Assembly (NCBI GenBank): GCA_946811185.2
Contig: OX328099.1
Location: forward strand, 20,673,859-20,737,858
Source of the DNA: Hippopus hippopus
Lineage: Eukaryota; Mollusca; Bivalvia; Cardiida; Cardiidae
DNA: 64,000 bases
Direction of reading: 5' to 3'
Positions 23,613 through 35,205 of this stretch are shown here, in pieces (within the stretch, counting starts at the first letter, position 1; every line of letters starts with the position of its first letter). Under the pieces are notes generated by a model that was given only the letters and a program-made list of their open reading frames with translations, had not been told where the DNA came from and did no database searches. The position numbers and the translations under genes are program-made.

Positions 23613-26600
23613 ATGTTTTATTTAGTTGGCCTCGGACTTGGCGATGCGAAAGACATCACCGTCAAGGGTCTTGAAGTCGTGAGGAAAGCGAACAGGGTGT
23701 ATTTAGAAGCGTACACTTCCATTTTGACAGTTGGGAAGGATGCGTTGGTACAGAACACTTTTCACCTTATCAGACGGTTAAATTTAGACTTGTTCAAACT
23801 GGCAGCATTTGCAGATAACAAATGGATGGTTGCTACTACAATTGGAGTTGGATTTAAAAAAAAAAAAAAAAGAGAGAAGAAAAATTCCGTAGAAAAGGAG
23901 AAAATCCTGGGTAAACATCCTTTCCACAATGTTTGAAAGGCCTTCTTGAGGGTCTTTTAAACCAGTGACTGTGTGGTTAAAGCAAAAAGATAAAAGCTTG
24001 TTAAAATTTAAAGCATTTACAGACAACAATACCAATGTGGCTTAAATGATTTTTCTTCTACAGAGTTGAAAACTTTGTGTTACAAGCATTTTTATCTATT
24101 CTCACAGTTCTATCAAACATTTTGTTCATCAAGGTGGTGAAAACATGGCATTGTTTGGTAAAAGCTTAAGTGATTATTCCCACTTTTTACAGGAGAAGTA
24201 TTATGGCCGAGAAGTGATACTTGCTGATAGAGATATGGTGGAGTCTCAGTCAGGTTTGAAGTGTTTTGTTTTGTGTTTAACTGAACTGTATATTTCAACA
24301 AAGGAGATTTTTTTTTGTTATGAGAAATTACTTTTTTTGCCACAATATGTTCCATTTATAGTATAATATTAATAAGTTTTGCATTGAAATTAAGAGGTCA
24401 TGACATGGTGAAAAATCCTTTAGTCCTTTAGTAGGCTTTACAGATGTGAGAAAATATGTTGTTCTGCTGGATGGTATGATAGAAGCCTATTTTTCGTGTA
24501 AGTTGGGTGTTCCTGTGTCTATGAATGACATAACCCATTACCAAAAAACACTGTAAACTTTAATTTGAACTTTAAACTCTTTACCAAATTACAAAATTTT
24601 TTACTTGTCTAAATGAAAATCACTTGCAGGCAACAAATTAAATGTAGCTCAAAAGAGAAATATTGTCTGAGAAAGGATAGAAAACATTGTGGAAATGGAG
24701 AAAATGCCGGTTACCAGCATTTTCTCCTTTTCCCACATTGTTTTCATAAACCTTCTTGCTCAAGGATGTTTAAACTTGGAACTGAGTGGCAAAGGGTTAA
24801 TACATATTGCAAAGCCAGTGGCTGGAACCTTGACCAACCACACTGTAACAGATTGTCAGGCTTATGATAATTGCTATTCTTTTATATGGTATGAATGAAA
24901 TTGACCTGTACTTTCTACACAGTATTGTTTACATTTCGCTCCTATTGGGCCTTTAACTCATTACCAAACGACAATAATTTAGATTGGATTTAGATTGAAA
25001 GCATTTGCAGACAGCAAATAGACATGACTCAAAATTGAGATTTGTTTTTAAAAGGGTAGAAAACAACCTGTGACAAAGGAGAAAATACTGGTTACTGGCA
25101 TTTTCTCCTTTCCTGGTATTCTTTTCAAAACTGTACTTTCTTCAGGGTCGTTAGAGCCCAGGATTGTGTTGTAAAGGGTTAAGCAAGCAACCTGTTTATT
25201 GCTCTCATCTATTGTGTATAGTCAGTAAATCCAGAATTCAAACATTCAAGTATATTTATTACTATTAAACCAAATAATTTCTAAATATTCATGAGTTTCC
25301 TCAGGAACATAAATGAGTAATAGATGAGTTGCTATTTAGTAATAGACTTGTACAATTTTTTTGTGAAGGAACTTTTCTATATCAGATATCCTGTTTGAAA
25401 ACTGTCAAGATGAAGATGTTGCATTCCTTGTGGTTGGAGACCCATTTGGGTAAATTTTTTCTATTTTTTCCTGTACCAAACAATTCAGAGTTTTAACATC
25501 CCTGAGATGGATAACATTATTAGTTGTACGGTCAGGTGACAGGGGACTTGGAAACTTGTTCACGGCTGTGGTGAATCATGTCGCCCCGAGCCTTCGGCTT
25601 GGGGCGACATGATTCACCACAGCCGTGAACAAGGCTCGGGGCGACATGATTCACCACAGCTCTGAACAAGTTTCCAAGTCCCCTGCCACCTGACCGTACA
25701 ACGAATTTATTATACTGCAAAGTTTTACCATTCCAACGTGTGTTAAGCGAAATTTACCTGGTTTTTTGGTTTCAAAAATTGACGAAGTAGAATTCCCCTT
25801 CTGAGTGCCCCAATTCAGTGAAAACTGACGTCACTGGGAACTGATGTCACTGAAACCTTGGAAAAACGTGCAGTTTGGTGCATAATCTTGATATCAATCT
25901 TGATAGACACCGCCATTTTGGATGTTGTGTTGAAAGTGTAGTCATGTATACGGGGCTCCCAAAAGGGAAACTACTTTTACATGGGTTTTGCCAGTGTACA
26001 TGATATATATGTTCGGAACATATCATCCAATCAGATCACGAGAAATTTCTTTGCAGTATAATAAAAAACCATTTACCATCCAATCCAGTGATTTTACAAT
26101 ACTGAGGAAGGAGACTTTTGAAAACATTATTGGGAGGAGAAAAATGCTGGTTTCCAGCATTTACTTGTATGCCACAATGTTTTCTACCTTTTCTGATAAG
26201 TACAAAGTCTATCATTTGAGCCACATTTAGTTTGTCATCTGTAAATGTTTTTAAAATGAAAAAGGTTAAAAATTTTGTTGTCTAGTAAAAATTTGATATA
26301 TTTTAGATGGATGTACTTTAGCAATATGGTATAAATTAATTACTTTAACAACAGTTCAAACGCTTACTGGCTTAGTTACTAAACTATACAATATTAGACT
26401 TGCCTGTGCTGAAAGAATTTGAAGATTTAAAATTCTGTGTGGCTCAAATTCAGCCTTCATTTCAATAAAGTATTGTGTGACAAACAAAATGGCTGCAAAA
26501 TTGGATAAACCTTGACTTTAAATGATTCAGCAATTTTTTAGGTGCTTTTTTTTTTTAAAGAAGACATTATACAGATATAGTTACAGCCTTATTGTCGCAT

Positions 26601-29600
26601 GTGTTGCCATCATCATCTTACAAAAACTTGACATTTTCTTTAATCTCTGTTTTAACTGAAGGTATTTACTTCAGACTTGTTTTATTTATTGTAGGGCAAC
26701 GACCCACACAGATCTGGTGTTGAGAGCCAAAGAGAAGGGAATTGAGTATAGAGTTATACACAATGCTTCCATAATGAATGCCATCGGCTGCTGTGGGTTA
26801 CAGGTCCTTGTTCTTTTTCATACTATTTCATACTAAAGGCTTTACCTTTATTTCATCCTTCATCGAATAATTAAGAGTTTTTTCAATCCTGAGAGGAAAG
26901 AGATTAGAAATAATTGTTGAAAAAGTATAAAGTGCTGGTAAAAGAATTAACTCCCTTTAACACAATGCTTTCTACCCTTTAGAAGACAATTTCCATCAAT
27001 TTGCTCAAGTGGTTGGCCATGAAACTCCTAAGTGTCAAATCTTAATACACTTGAGGGTGTAGATTTGTGCTCCAGGGCTTGCCTACTAAACAATTACTAA
27101 CATTGTTTTGGATAAGACATTAAACAGAGGTCTGGCGTGATGGTGCTATATATACCAAGCACTTTGAAGAAAGGGGTAAATTAGGATGGGTTTGGTCTTG
27201 TATCTTGCACTGCCCTCTGTAACTTAAATGAGAGCTGGGGGTGTCACGCATTTTGGTAACGGATGGCATTGATAAGTGAATGAAAAATCAATCAATCCTA
27301 TCTTTTGAGCCACCTTGAAGTGTCTCCTGCAAATGCTCCGTATTTGGACAAGTCTAAGGTTTTGTTTTAGGGTAAAGAGTTATTAGATGATGGTATTATG
27401 GGAAAAATTAGAACTCTTGTGATATTCTGATGTTAGTGACTGTCACTTTTTCTTAATACTTTGTTAATTTGAAGTTTCTGCATACTGTTACCAGAATTTG
27501 AAACATTAATTCTTTACCTCACAATACTGAGTTTTAAGGACCCTGATAAATAAACCCTTTGAAAACTTCGCGGGAAAAGGAGAAAATGCTGGTAACCAGC
27601 ATTCTCTCCTTTTCCCACAATGTTTTCTACTCAATTACTGGCAAGTTACATCTTTTAAGCTACCCTTGATTTGTCTGATACTCCGAATTTGGCCAATTCT
27701 AAATTTTTTGCTGTGTAGTAAAGATTTATGACACAAGTAGGTATTGAATTCCCTTTCTCGAACATGTTGAACTTGTAAATTGTAAAAAACTCATTTCTGT
27801 GTAACTGTGTTCCACGACCTATAGAAATTACTTCAAATTATAAACAAAGAAAAAAAAAATACACATTCACACAGGAAGAAGCTTTGATTTTTGCAAAAAT
27901 ATGGAAAACATCGTGGAAAAAGGGGCAAATACTTGTTACATGCAATTGCCCCTTTTCCAAGAATATTTTCTTAAGCTGTTGACAGACTGGGATGTAGAAA
28001 GTATGTATTGTAGTGGGTAAAAGTGTATCATGAGGTTTATCTGTTTTTTTACAGTTGTACAACTATGGAGAAACAGTATCGATTGTGTTTTGGGAGGAGA
28101 ACTGGAAGCCCGAAAGTTTTTATGACAAAATCAATGCAAACCTGCAGCAAGGGATGCATACACTCTGTTTGTTAGGTACAGATTTACTGTCTTACTGAAG
28201 TTTTTGTATTCCATGATGTTTAACCTTCTACCACACAATCTTGACTTTTGACCACCCAGAGGAACAAAGCTTTTGAAAACCTTGTGGAAAATGTGGTAAC
28301 CAGCATTTTCTCCTTTTTCCACAGTGTTTTCTATCAAATCAGTGTAAATTCCCACCAATTTAACAACATTTTTGTCTTGTCATATGCAAAAGGTGTAAAA
28401 TTGAACCAGTCTAAAACTCTGTCACTTGTTATATGGCCTGCAACACGTGAACAGGGGCATTCAGACATTTGCGTAAAGTGTCGTCTCGGATCAGCCTGCA
28501 CAGTCCGCACAGGCTGATCCGAGAGGACACATTCTGATCGTATGAGATTTTCTGTTTCACGCAAGTCTATTGTAGGAAAAAAATCTAATGTTGGCATAAA
28601 GTGCTGTCTCAGATTAGCCTGCGCGGATTGCGCAGGCTGATCCGAGACGACGCTTTACGCAGATGTCCGAATGCCCCTTTTCGCGTGTTGCAGGCCATAT
28701 AGAGTCAAGCACCTTTCACAACTGTAGTTACCTTTCCTAAATGACAGACTTAGGTTAAAAGTATTTGCAGATGACAAATTAGAAATTGGTAGTGATGACT
28801 TGTGTTTTTGAAAGGTAGTAAACAATGTGGAAAATTGAAAAAATGCCAGTTGCAAACATTTTCCCCTTTTCCAACAATGTTTTCAAAAGGATTCTTAAGC
28901 TTGGCCACAGGACTTTATTGTAAAGTATTAAAATCTCAACTCGTATTGATTGTCCATGTTTTATGAGGATGTTTACAAAATACCCTTCTACAAATCTGTT
29001 GCAATTTGTCCTTTTACAACCCTGAGTCAGAAAATTGAAAATGTGATGGGAAAGGGATTGCTTGCTGGAAACCATTATCAAATTTTTCTTTTCAAACCAC
29101 ATTTTCAACCCTTTCAAAGACATAGCCTGTCATTTAATCCACATTGAATATCATCGACAAATGCTTTCAGTTCAACCATGTGAAAGATTTTTTTGTCTGG
29201 TAAAGCTTTAATTACTCTTGTTATCTTCATTCTACTTATCTCTTTACCAAACGACATAATTTTAGACTAGCCCAAATTGGAAGCATTTGCAGACGAGAAA
29301 ATTATCGTGACTCAAAAACTGAAATTTGTTTTAGGAAGGGTAGAAAACATTGTGGGAAAAGGAGAAAATGCTGGTTACCAGCATTTTCTCCTTTTCCCAC
29401 AATGTTTTCAAAAGGCATCTTTCCCTGGGTCGTGAAAACCTGGTATTGTTTGGTAAAGGATTATTATGTACTGTGTTAAACCTGGAACAAAAAGACCGAA
29501 GATCAAAATACAGGGCTTGTCTCCAAGGTGTTGTAAGTTCAAGTATCGGATTGACAAAAAGTTGGTTTAAGATTCGATAAACCTTTTTGCCAAGCAGTCC

Positions 29601-32600
29601 TATGTTTTCAGAATTGTGAGGAGAAGGCTTTTTAAAGCAGTTGTAACCAGCATTTCTGCCCTTTCAAAGACAAATCTCATTTTAGCCATATTCAATTTGG
29701 CAACTGCATCTGTTTTGCTCCAAAATTTTGTAATCTTGTAAAAAGATAATCACCTTAGTGCTTTAACCCTTTACCACATGACAAATGTTTAGACTTGTCC
29801 AAATTTAAAGCATGTGCAGACTAAATGTTCAATGCAACTCAACGGATGGGATTTGTCTCTGAAAAGGCAGAAAACATTGTGAGAAAAGGAGAAAATGCTG
29901 GTTACCAGCATTTTCTCATTTTCCCACAATGTTTTCAAAAACCTTCTCTTTCAGGGTTGTTAAAACTTGGGATTGTGTGGTAAAGGATTTAACTCCGGAA
30001 AAGATAATCTTTTTGTGAACAGTTGTCAAGAACTTTTTCTGTTTTGGTTATAGAGTGAACACTTGTTGATCTGTTTTGTAACATTTTAAGATAATGCTGC
30101 TTGTGTGTAGCATTGAATGCTGTTTGTTCATATTTCACTCTACATTTCAGATATAAAAGTGAAAGAACAAAGTATTGAAAATTTGATGAAGTAAGTATTT
30201 TGCTGTTTATTTTGATGTTTTTATCACAAATTCAAAGGGTTTTGTGTTTAGGAGTTTGTTGCGGAAGACGTTGAGTGACAGTGTCTGAGCAGAAGCACCC
30301 AGGGCATTTAATTCTGGGGTTTGTTGATTTTAATTGAGGCCAATTCTATTTCAGAGGATCTATGAATGTTATTTTTCCATCACAGCTATTGTTTTTTTCT
30401 GACATTGCTTTACTTTATATGGGGATAGTAGCCAGTGTCTGTCAAAAACAAACAAAAATAAAAAAGTCTGTCTTAGTAAAAAATGGTCACAAATTCAATC
30501 TTGGTCTAAATTGATACTTTAAAAGTGATGCTTAACTCTATACCAGATGACAAATTTTAGAACCTTAGATATTGAAAGCATTTGCGGATGAGAAATAAAA
30601 ATGTACCTTAATTGATATGATTTGAGCAGGTAGATAAGTTGAGGGACAAAATTTAGAGCCTTCAGTATTGGAAGCATTTGCAGATGACAAATGTTTCACA
30701 GAGGAGTCCTTGGGCAAGATACTTCAGAGCCCAGCCTAGTACTGGTGAAACCCAGGAAAACATGAATATGTGAGCTGTCGCCGTGATATGACTGAAATAA
30801 TGTTGAAAGCGGCGTAAAACACCATTCAAACAAACAAACAAAAGATGACAAAAGTAGCCTAATTGATATGATTTGGAAGGTTTGAAAACACTTGGGAAAA
30901 TAAGAAAATACTGACTATAAGTGTTTTCTCCTTTTCCAGCTGTACTTTCAAAAGCCTTCTTGCTCAAGGTCTTTACACATAAAGGGTTAACTATTTTACC
31001 AAATGACAAAATCTTAGACTTGTTCAATTTGAAAGCATTTGCATACGACAAAAGAAATGTGGCTCTAAAATTTAAATTTGTTTTGGGGAGGGTAGAAAAC
31101 ATTGTGGGAAAAGGAGAAAATGCTGGTTACCAGCATTTTCTCTTTTTTTTCACAATGTTTTCAAAAGATTTCATTCACAGGGTCATTAAAAGTCAGGATT
31201 GTGTGGTAAAGGGTTGAACCATTACTGCACAGGCCACTTTTCAACCAATACAACACTAGTTCAAATTTCAATTGTTACAAGATTTGAAGAAAAAACAAAA
31301 TATAACTTTTGTTCAAACAGAAAACATTGAGCAACAAGGAGAACTTTCTTGTGGAGCAGCATTTTTTCAAAAGCTGCAGGTTTCAGGGATATAAAAAAGT
31401 TGTATTTGTACAGCAATATGTTAACCTTTTACCACACTATCCCTAGTTTTAATGACCCTGATGGAAAAGCTTTTGAAAACATTGTGGGAAAAGGAGAGCA
31501 TTTTCTCCTTTTTCCCATAATGTTTTTTACCCTTTCAAAGACAATCCAACCATTTTAAGCAACATTTAATTTGTCACCTACATAATTATGCTTTCAATTT
31601 GAACAGTCTGAAATTTAGTCATGTAGTAAGGAGTAAACTTAAGTTTTATTTTTCAGGGGACGTAAAATCTATGAGCCACCTAGATATTTGTCTGTGAAAC
31701 AAGCAGCCCAGCAGTTACTCGAAATAGTTCAAAATAGAGAAATAGATAAAAGTTCTAGCAAAGGTAAGTAGATAATATGCATTCGAAGTAGATAATATGC
31801 ATTTTTTTCCACAGTATTTTCCAAAACTGTCTTCTGTAAAGGAGGGGAGAGTAAACATAGCTGTACCAAATATATTAACCCTTTCCCAAACAACAAGTTT
31901 TAGACTCTTACAAATTTAAAACATCTTCAGAAGACAAATTCTAAATTGGTACAAAAGAGCTTAAGCTCTCTGATGAGGGAAAACATTGTGGGAAAAGGAG
32001 AAAATGCTGTTTACTAGCATTTTCTCCTTTTCCCTCAATGTTTTCAAAAACCTTCTGTTGTAGAGTCATAAAAACCCGGAATTGTTCGGTAAAGGGTAAA
32101 AGGGATAAAACTTAGTCCAACTATTCAGCATGTTGCCTCTGGCAGTTGACTCTTTGCTGCCTTGCAGCAGACCCCTTTTGAAAATATTGTAGCAAAAGGA
32201 ACAATTACACATAAGGAGTTGTTTTTCTGTGATACAGTGTTTTCAGCCATACTTTGTGCAAAGGGGTTAAATGCATATGCATAAAGTATCAACCTAGGTG
32301 TCAAAACTTTCTGCTTTTGGGTTATTTTTGCTTTGGGTTAATTTTGTGGATGTCGAAGGACCATTCTACCTCATAATTCAATTGTTAGATAAAATGGATT
32401 TTATGAATCCATAATTATATAATGATATGATGACATGCTTGGTACAATGTATCACAGAGATACATTACATTTGCCAGAGTGTGGCTTATATTCATGTATT
32501 GAACCTTAAAGGTACTAATGTTTAGATATTTGTTGCCATTGCTATAATGTTGTGTAACTGTTTTTGTACATACTCCCTGTATTGGTATGTAATGTACCTG

Positions 32601-33229
32601 CTTATGTACAAATACACATTGCTGTATGTTATGTAACTGTGTTTGTATGTGTCACTTGCTGTTTTGTCATGTAATTGTTTATGTACATGTACATGCATCT
32701 TGTGCTGTTATTTCACAAAAATGTTTATGTACATGTACACGGTGCAGTTATGTCATGTAACTGTTAATGTATATGTACCCAGTCCTGTTATGTCATGAAA
32801 ATGATTATGCACATGTACCCAGTGCTGTTATGCAACTGTTTATGAACATTCACACTTTAATTTTATTTCATGTAAGTTTTTATGTATGTGTTCCGAATAC
32901 ATGTATTTCATGTAGCTGTTTATTTACATGCACCCTGTGGTGTTATGTAATGTAACTTTACTGTAGGGTATATCTAGTGATTATCTTTGCATTTCTTCAT
33001 TGTTTCAGTGCTGAAAGAAGACAGTATATGTGTAGGAGTGGCACGAGTGGGATCAGAAACACAGTGTATTTGTACATCAACACTGGAAAAGATGACTTCA
33101 ACTGACCTTGGGGAACCTCTCCATTCATTGGTCATTCCAGGTCACATGCATCCAATGGAACTTGACATGTTGAAGCAGTTTACAGATGATGAGAATGTGA
33201 CTTGCAAGCTTGATGAACTATATACATGA
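23613..33229 (+). CDS. DPH5: Diphthine methyl ester synthase, 8 exons
   Basis: SAM-dependent methyltransferase of the diphthamide pathway, which modifies a histidine of elongation factor 2 in the cytosol. Exons: 23613-23747, 24193-24253, 25386-25449, 26695-26803, 28055-28175, 30151-30190, 31657-31763, 33009-33229. All junctions are GT-AG and phases match, giving 858 nt, 285 aa, the length of human DPH5. Seen in sequence: [18 protein letters not shown] (residues 6-23), [13 protein letters not shown] (79-91), [15 protein letters not shown] (109-123), ETVSIVFW (129-136), [16 protein letters not shown] (156-171), KIYEPPRY (180-187), GVARVGSE (222-229), DLGEPLHSL (245-253), all family hallmarks. 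Start chosen at the ATG of [11 protein letters not shown], the usual family N-terminus. No stop or frameshift, so it should be functional. Introns 1-7 are heavily loaded with MITEs and a nested SINE. No clear polyadenylation signal close to the stop. Confidence 0.97.
23765..23985 (-). mobile_element. MITE family A copy (DPH5 intron 1)
   Basis: Starts 18 bp after the exon 1 donor. One hairpin arm is replaced by an A-run at 23856-23871. Confidence 0.65.
24570..24805 (-). mobile_element. MITE family A copy (intron 2)
   Basis: Near-perfect hairpin at 24681-24746; right end GGCAAAGGGTTAA. Confidence 0.85.
24830..24960. repeat. Interspersed repeat shared with 56500-56640
   Basis: GACCAACCACACTGTAACAG, TTTTATATGGTATGAAT and TTTACATTTCGCTCC have close counterparts in the same order at 56500-56640. 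Element type unknown. Confidence 0.6.
24957..25184 (-). mobile_element. MITE family A copy (intron 2)
   Basis: Reverse copy with several arm mismatches; right end TTGTAAAGGGTTAA. Confidence 0.8.
25521..25703. mobile_element. Large perfect inverted repeat (intron 3)
   Basis: Ends TTGTACGGTCAGGTGACAGG and CCTGCCACCTGACCGTACAA. The arms continue through GGACTTGGAAACTTGTTCAC and the long TGAATCATGTCGCCCC pairing, with apex TTCGGC. The right side carries an extra ~34-bp duplicate (GGCTCGGGGCGACATGATTC onward). Confidence 0.9.
25704..26067. mobile_element. Inverted-repeat element (intron 3)
   Basis: TTTATTATACTGCAAAG at 25706 is complementary to CTTTGCAGTATAATAAA at 26050-26066. The ~330 bp interior holds TGACGTCACTG and CGCCATTTTGGATG but no ORF. 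The hairpin at 25521 abuts it. Confidence 0.65.
26070..26292 (+). mobile_element. MITE family A copy (intron 3)
   Basis: Shortened hairpin GAAAACATTATTGGGAGGAG; right end TTGTCTAGTAAAAA. Confidence 0.7.
26850..27388 (+). mobile_element. MITE family A copy split by a SINE (intron 4)
   Basis: Left part to about 27008 and right part 27299-27388 (TTTTGAGCCACCTTGAAGTG) are separated by the SINE at 27010. Confidence 0.7.
27010..27298 (+). mobile_element. SINE nested in a MITE (intron 4)
   Basis: Body contains GGTCTTGTATCTTGCACTGC, also found in the SINE at 2394, and it ends in AATCAATCAATCC. Confidence 0.6.
27508..27735 (+). mobile_element. MITE family A copy (intron 4)
   Basis: Hairpin at 27561-27627 nearly perfect; terminal ends diverged. 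Confidence 0.85.
27880..28025 (+). mobile_element. MITE family A core fragment (intron 4)
   Basis: Diverged hairpin GGAAAACATCGTGGAAAAAG with complement. Confidence 0.6.
28213..28431 (+). mobile_element. MITE family A copy (intron 5)
   Basis: CTTCTACCACACAATCTTGA start; one arm shortened; followed directly by a family D element. Confidence 0.75.
28432..28705. mobile_element. MITE family D (intron 5)
   Basis: Ends GGCCTGCAACACGTGAACAG and TTTCGCGTGTTGCAGGCC. Inside are two palindromes built on CTCGGATCAGCCTGC and GCAGGCTGATCCGAG. Second copy at 56690. Confidence 0.85.
28715..28933 (-). mobile_element. MITE family A copy (intron 5)
   Basis: Diverged reverse copy; hairpin at 28817-28882. Confidence 0.7.
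28990..29215 (+). mobile_element. MITE family A copy (intron 5)
   Basis: TTTACAACCCTGAGTCAG flank; hairpin weak; right end TTTGTCTGGTAAAGC. Confidence 0.65.
29240..29465 (-). mobile_element. MITE family A copy (intron 5)
   Basis: Perfect 66-bp hairpin at 29344-29409. Confidence 0.9.
29575..29755 (+). mobile_element. MITE family A copy, internally deleted (intron 5)
   Basis: Retains AAACCTTTTTGCCAAGCAGTCC and right flank; most of the hairpin is gone. Confidence 0.6.
29764..29992 (-). mobile_element. MITE family A copy (intron 5)
   Basis: Both ends good (ACCCTTTACCACATGACAA and GGTAAAGGATTTAA); hairpin with 2-3 mismatches. Confidence 0.85.
30530..30981 (-). mobile_element. MITE family A copy with internal duplication and SINE (intron 6)
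   Basis: The left end region appears twice (30545 and 30650: GAAGCATTTGCAGATGACAA). A 5'-truncated SINE tail sits at 30695-30843 and the hairpin follows at 30889-30955. Confidence 0.6.
30695..30843 (+). mobile_element. 5'-truncated SINE (intron 6)
   Basis: GAGTCCTTGGGCAAGATACT to the V-like domain GAGCTGTCGCCGTGATATGA and an (AAAC)n tail. Confidence 0.8.
30982..31217 (-). mobile_element. MITE family A copy (intron 6)
   Basis: Hairpin at 31096-31161 nearly perfect; right end GTGTGGTAAAGGGTTGAA. Confidence 0.85.
31422..31637 (+). mobile_element. MITE family A copy (intron 6)
   Basis: Left end AACCTTTTACCACACTATCC; the apex of the hairpin (about 13 bp) is deleted. Ends 20 bp before exon 7. 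Confidence 0.8.
31878..32102 (-). mobile_element. MITE family A copy (intron 7)
   Basis: Hairpin at 31982-32047 with few mismatches; right end CGGTAAAGGGTAAAA. Confidence 0.85.
32285..32480. mobile_element. MITE family C, right half (intron 7)
   Basis: GAAGGACCATTCTACCTCAT through TTTGCCAGAGTGTGGCT. Confidence 0.65.
32540..32960. repeat. Degenerate minisatellite (intron 7)
   Basis: Irregular ~60-bp units with GTTATGTCATGTAACTG and TTATGTACATGTACA. Confidence 0.75.
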
Positions 33230-33354
33230 TCTGCTTGCTATACTTATATCAATATCTTAGACAGGAATACATTACCATCTCCCTAAACAAATTTGCAGCA
33301 GACGACTTTGAAAAATAGTAAAACATAAGCAATATGAATTAAGTTTTACTACAG

Positions 33355-33465
33355 GACAGCATTAAAAAAACATTAGGTTTAGCCAATCAGAAGGTGTGTT
33401 GCTTTCAAATTCGGAAAATCTAGGAGAATAAGACTAGGAATGTTTTTAAGAATGAAAGGTGAATT
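33355..33465. mobile_element. MITE family E, right half
   Basis: TTTAGCCAATCAGAAGGTGTG through TAAGAATGAAAGGTGAATTC. It begins about 130 bp after the DPH5 stop. Confidence 0.65.
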
Positions 33466-33774
33466 CAGTCTGTTTTCTCTTTTCTGGCTGCAGCGGTATT
33501 ACTGAAATAATGTTGAAAATGATGTAAAACCCCATTCAGATAGAAAATGAAGTTGCATGGATGGTAATGCACCATCTGCTTTCTATGATGCTCATATTCC
33601 AAGACTATCTAACTGATTGGCTCACCCTAACATGTCAGCCGAACAGATGGTAAGTTTTGGTGTGAAGAATTAGAATTGAATTTGGGATGTTTGGTTTATT
33701 AGGCTCATGTGCTTTTTGTTTTGCCTATCACTTTTCCATGTACTGGACCAAATGTTCTCCTACAGCAAGGGACT

Positions 33775-34000
33775 TAACCCTTTATCAAACAATCCCATTT
33801 TTTCACGATTCTGAGGAAGAGACTTTTTGAAACCATTGTGGGAAAAGGAGAAAATGCTGGTAACCAGCATTTTCTCCTTTACCCACAATGTTTTCTATCA
33901 TACCACAAACAAATTTCCGTATCTGAGCCAATTTACTTTGTCGTCTGCAAATTGTTTCTCTTTGGAAAAGTCTAAAATTCTGTCATCTGGAAAAGGGTTA
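33775..34000 (+). mobile_element. MITE family A copy
   Basis: Both ends (AACCCTTTATCAAACAATCC and GGAAAAGGGTTAA) and a one-mismatch hairpin at 33828-33893. Confidence 0.9.
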
Positions 34001-34225
34001 AGTCTTTAAATAATGACAAAATTATAGACTGGTTCAGGCTGAAAGCACTTGCATTTCTCAAATGAATTATCTGAAAAATGATTTCTCTATCATAGGGGAG
34101 AAAATACAGTATGAAAAAAAAAATGCTGGTTGTCGTCATTGTCTCCTTTTTCCACAATGTTTTTAAAAGCCATCTACTTTGGGGTTGTAAAAGTTAGGGA
34201 TAGGTTTGTCAAAGGCTTGAGTTAT
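34001..34225 (-). mobile_element. MITE family A copy, diverged
   Basis: Abuts the preceding copy tail to tail; the hairpin is poor. Confidence 0.65.
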
Positions 34226-34354
34226 TAAGTCTTCCACTGTTCCTACTTTGAGAATATTCCAGAATGGGATTAAACTTAAATGTAACCTTTTATTATCATA
34301 AATGTCATGATACACATGTATATGTAGAGATGTATTTATGTGGTTGTTGTTAAT

Positions 34355-34580
34355 TAACCCTTTACCAGACTTTTTAATGATGCTAGAGGAGAAGGCTCTT
34401 GAAAACATTGCGAGAAATGGAGAAAATGCTGGTAAGAAGCATTTTCTCCTTTTCCCACAACATATTCTCTACTTTGAAATACAAATACCATCGTTTTTGC
34501 CACATTTTATATGTTGTCTGGAAGTGCTTGGAAAGTGTACAAGTCTGAAAATTTGTTGTCTGGTAAAGAGTGCAGGGTTT
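34355..34580 (+). mobile_element. MITE family A copy
   Basis: AACCCTTTACCAGACTTTTT start; hairpin with 3-4 mismatches; GTTGTCTGGTAAAGAG end. Confidence 0.8.
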
Positions 34581-34675
34581 TTTTAGTTGAAGCTACCATT
34601 GTATTGGTTAAAGAGGGTTAAAATGTAATTATGGTAGGTTTTTCAAGATATTATAAATTTGTACATGTTTTCCCT

Positions 34676-34902
34676 TAACTCTTTCCCAAATGACAATATT
34701 TTAGACGGGTCCTATTTGAAAGCACTTGCAGATGACAAAATCTATATGGCACAAATGATTGAATTTGAATCTGATAGTCTAGAAAACATTGTGGGAAAAA
34801 GGAGAAAATGCTGGTTACCAGCATTTCACCTTTTCCCACAATGTTTTCAGAAGGCCTACCTCTCAGGGTTGTGGTAACTTGGCATTGTGTGGTAAAGGGT
34901 TA
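34676..34902 (-). mobile_element. MITE family A copy
   Basis: Strong hairpin 34780-34846; right end GTGTGGTAAAGGGTTAA. Confidence 0.9.
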
Positions 34903-35129
34903 AAAGGGTCTTTTTTGAGAGGGCTGTGTGCATGTATTACATTGCAAGATGTATTATGATAGGGATTGGAGCATCAGGGTACACCTTAACTAACCAGGGG
35001 TGATAATCCATTCTGCACTCTAACAGTTGATTGTCAGCCCTGGCTTGCAAAAGATGATCAGGGGATATGTCCTGGGCCCATGTGCTGGCCCTTGTATCAT
35101 AGATGCTGATAAGATCTGTAGATGTTTTT

Positions 35130-35205
35130 GCAGATAGTGCAGATCAAGATCAGCTTGCATAGACATGTGCTCAAATCTTTGATCTCTTGGGCACAAGATT
35201 TTAGT
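35130..35205. mobile_element. MITE family B core fragment
   Basis: GTGCAGATCAAGATCAGCTTG with a partial second arm. Confidence 0.5.
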
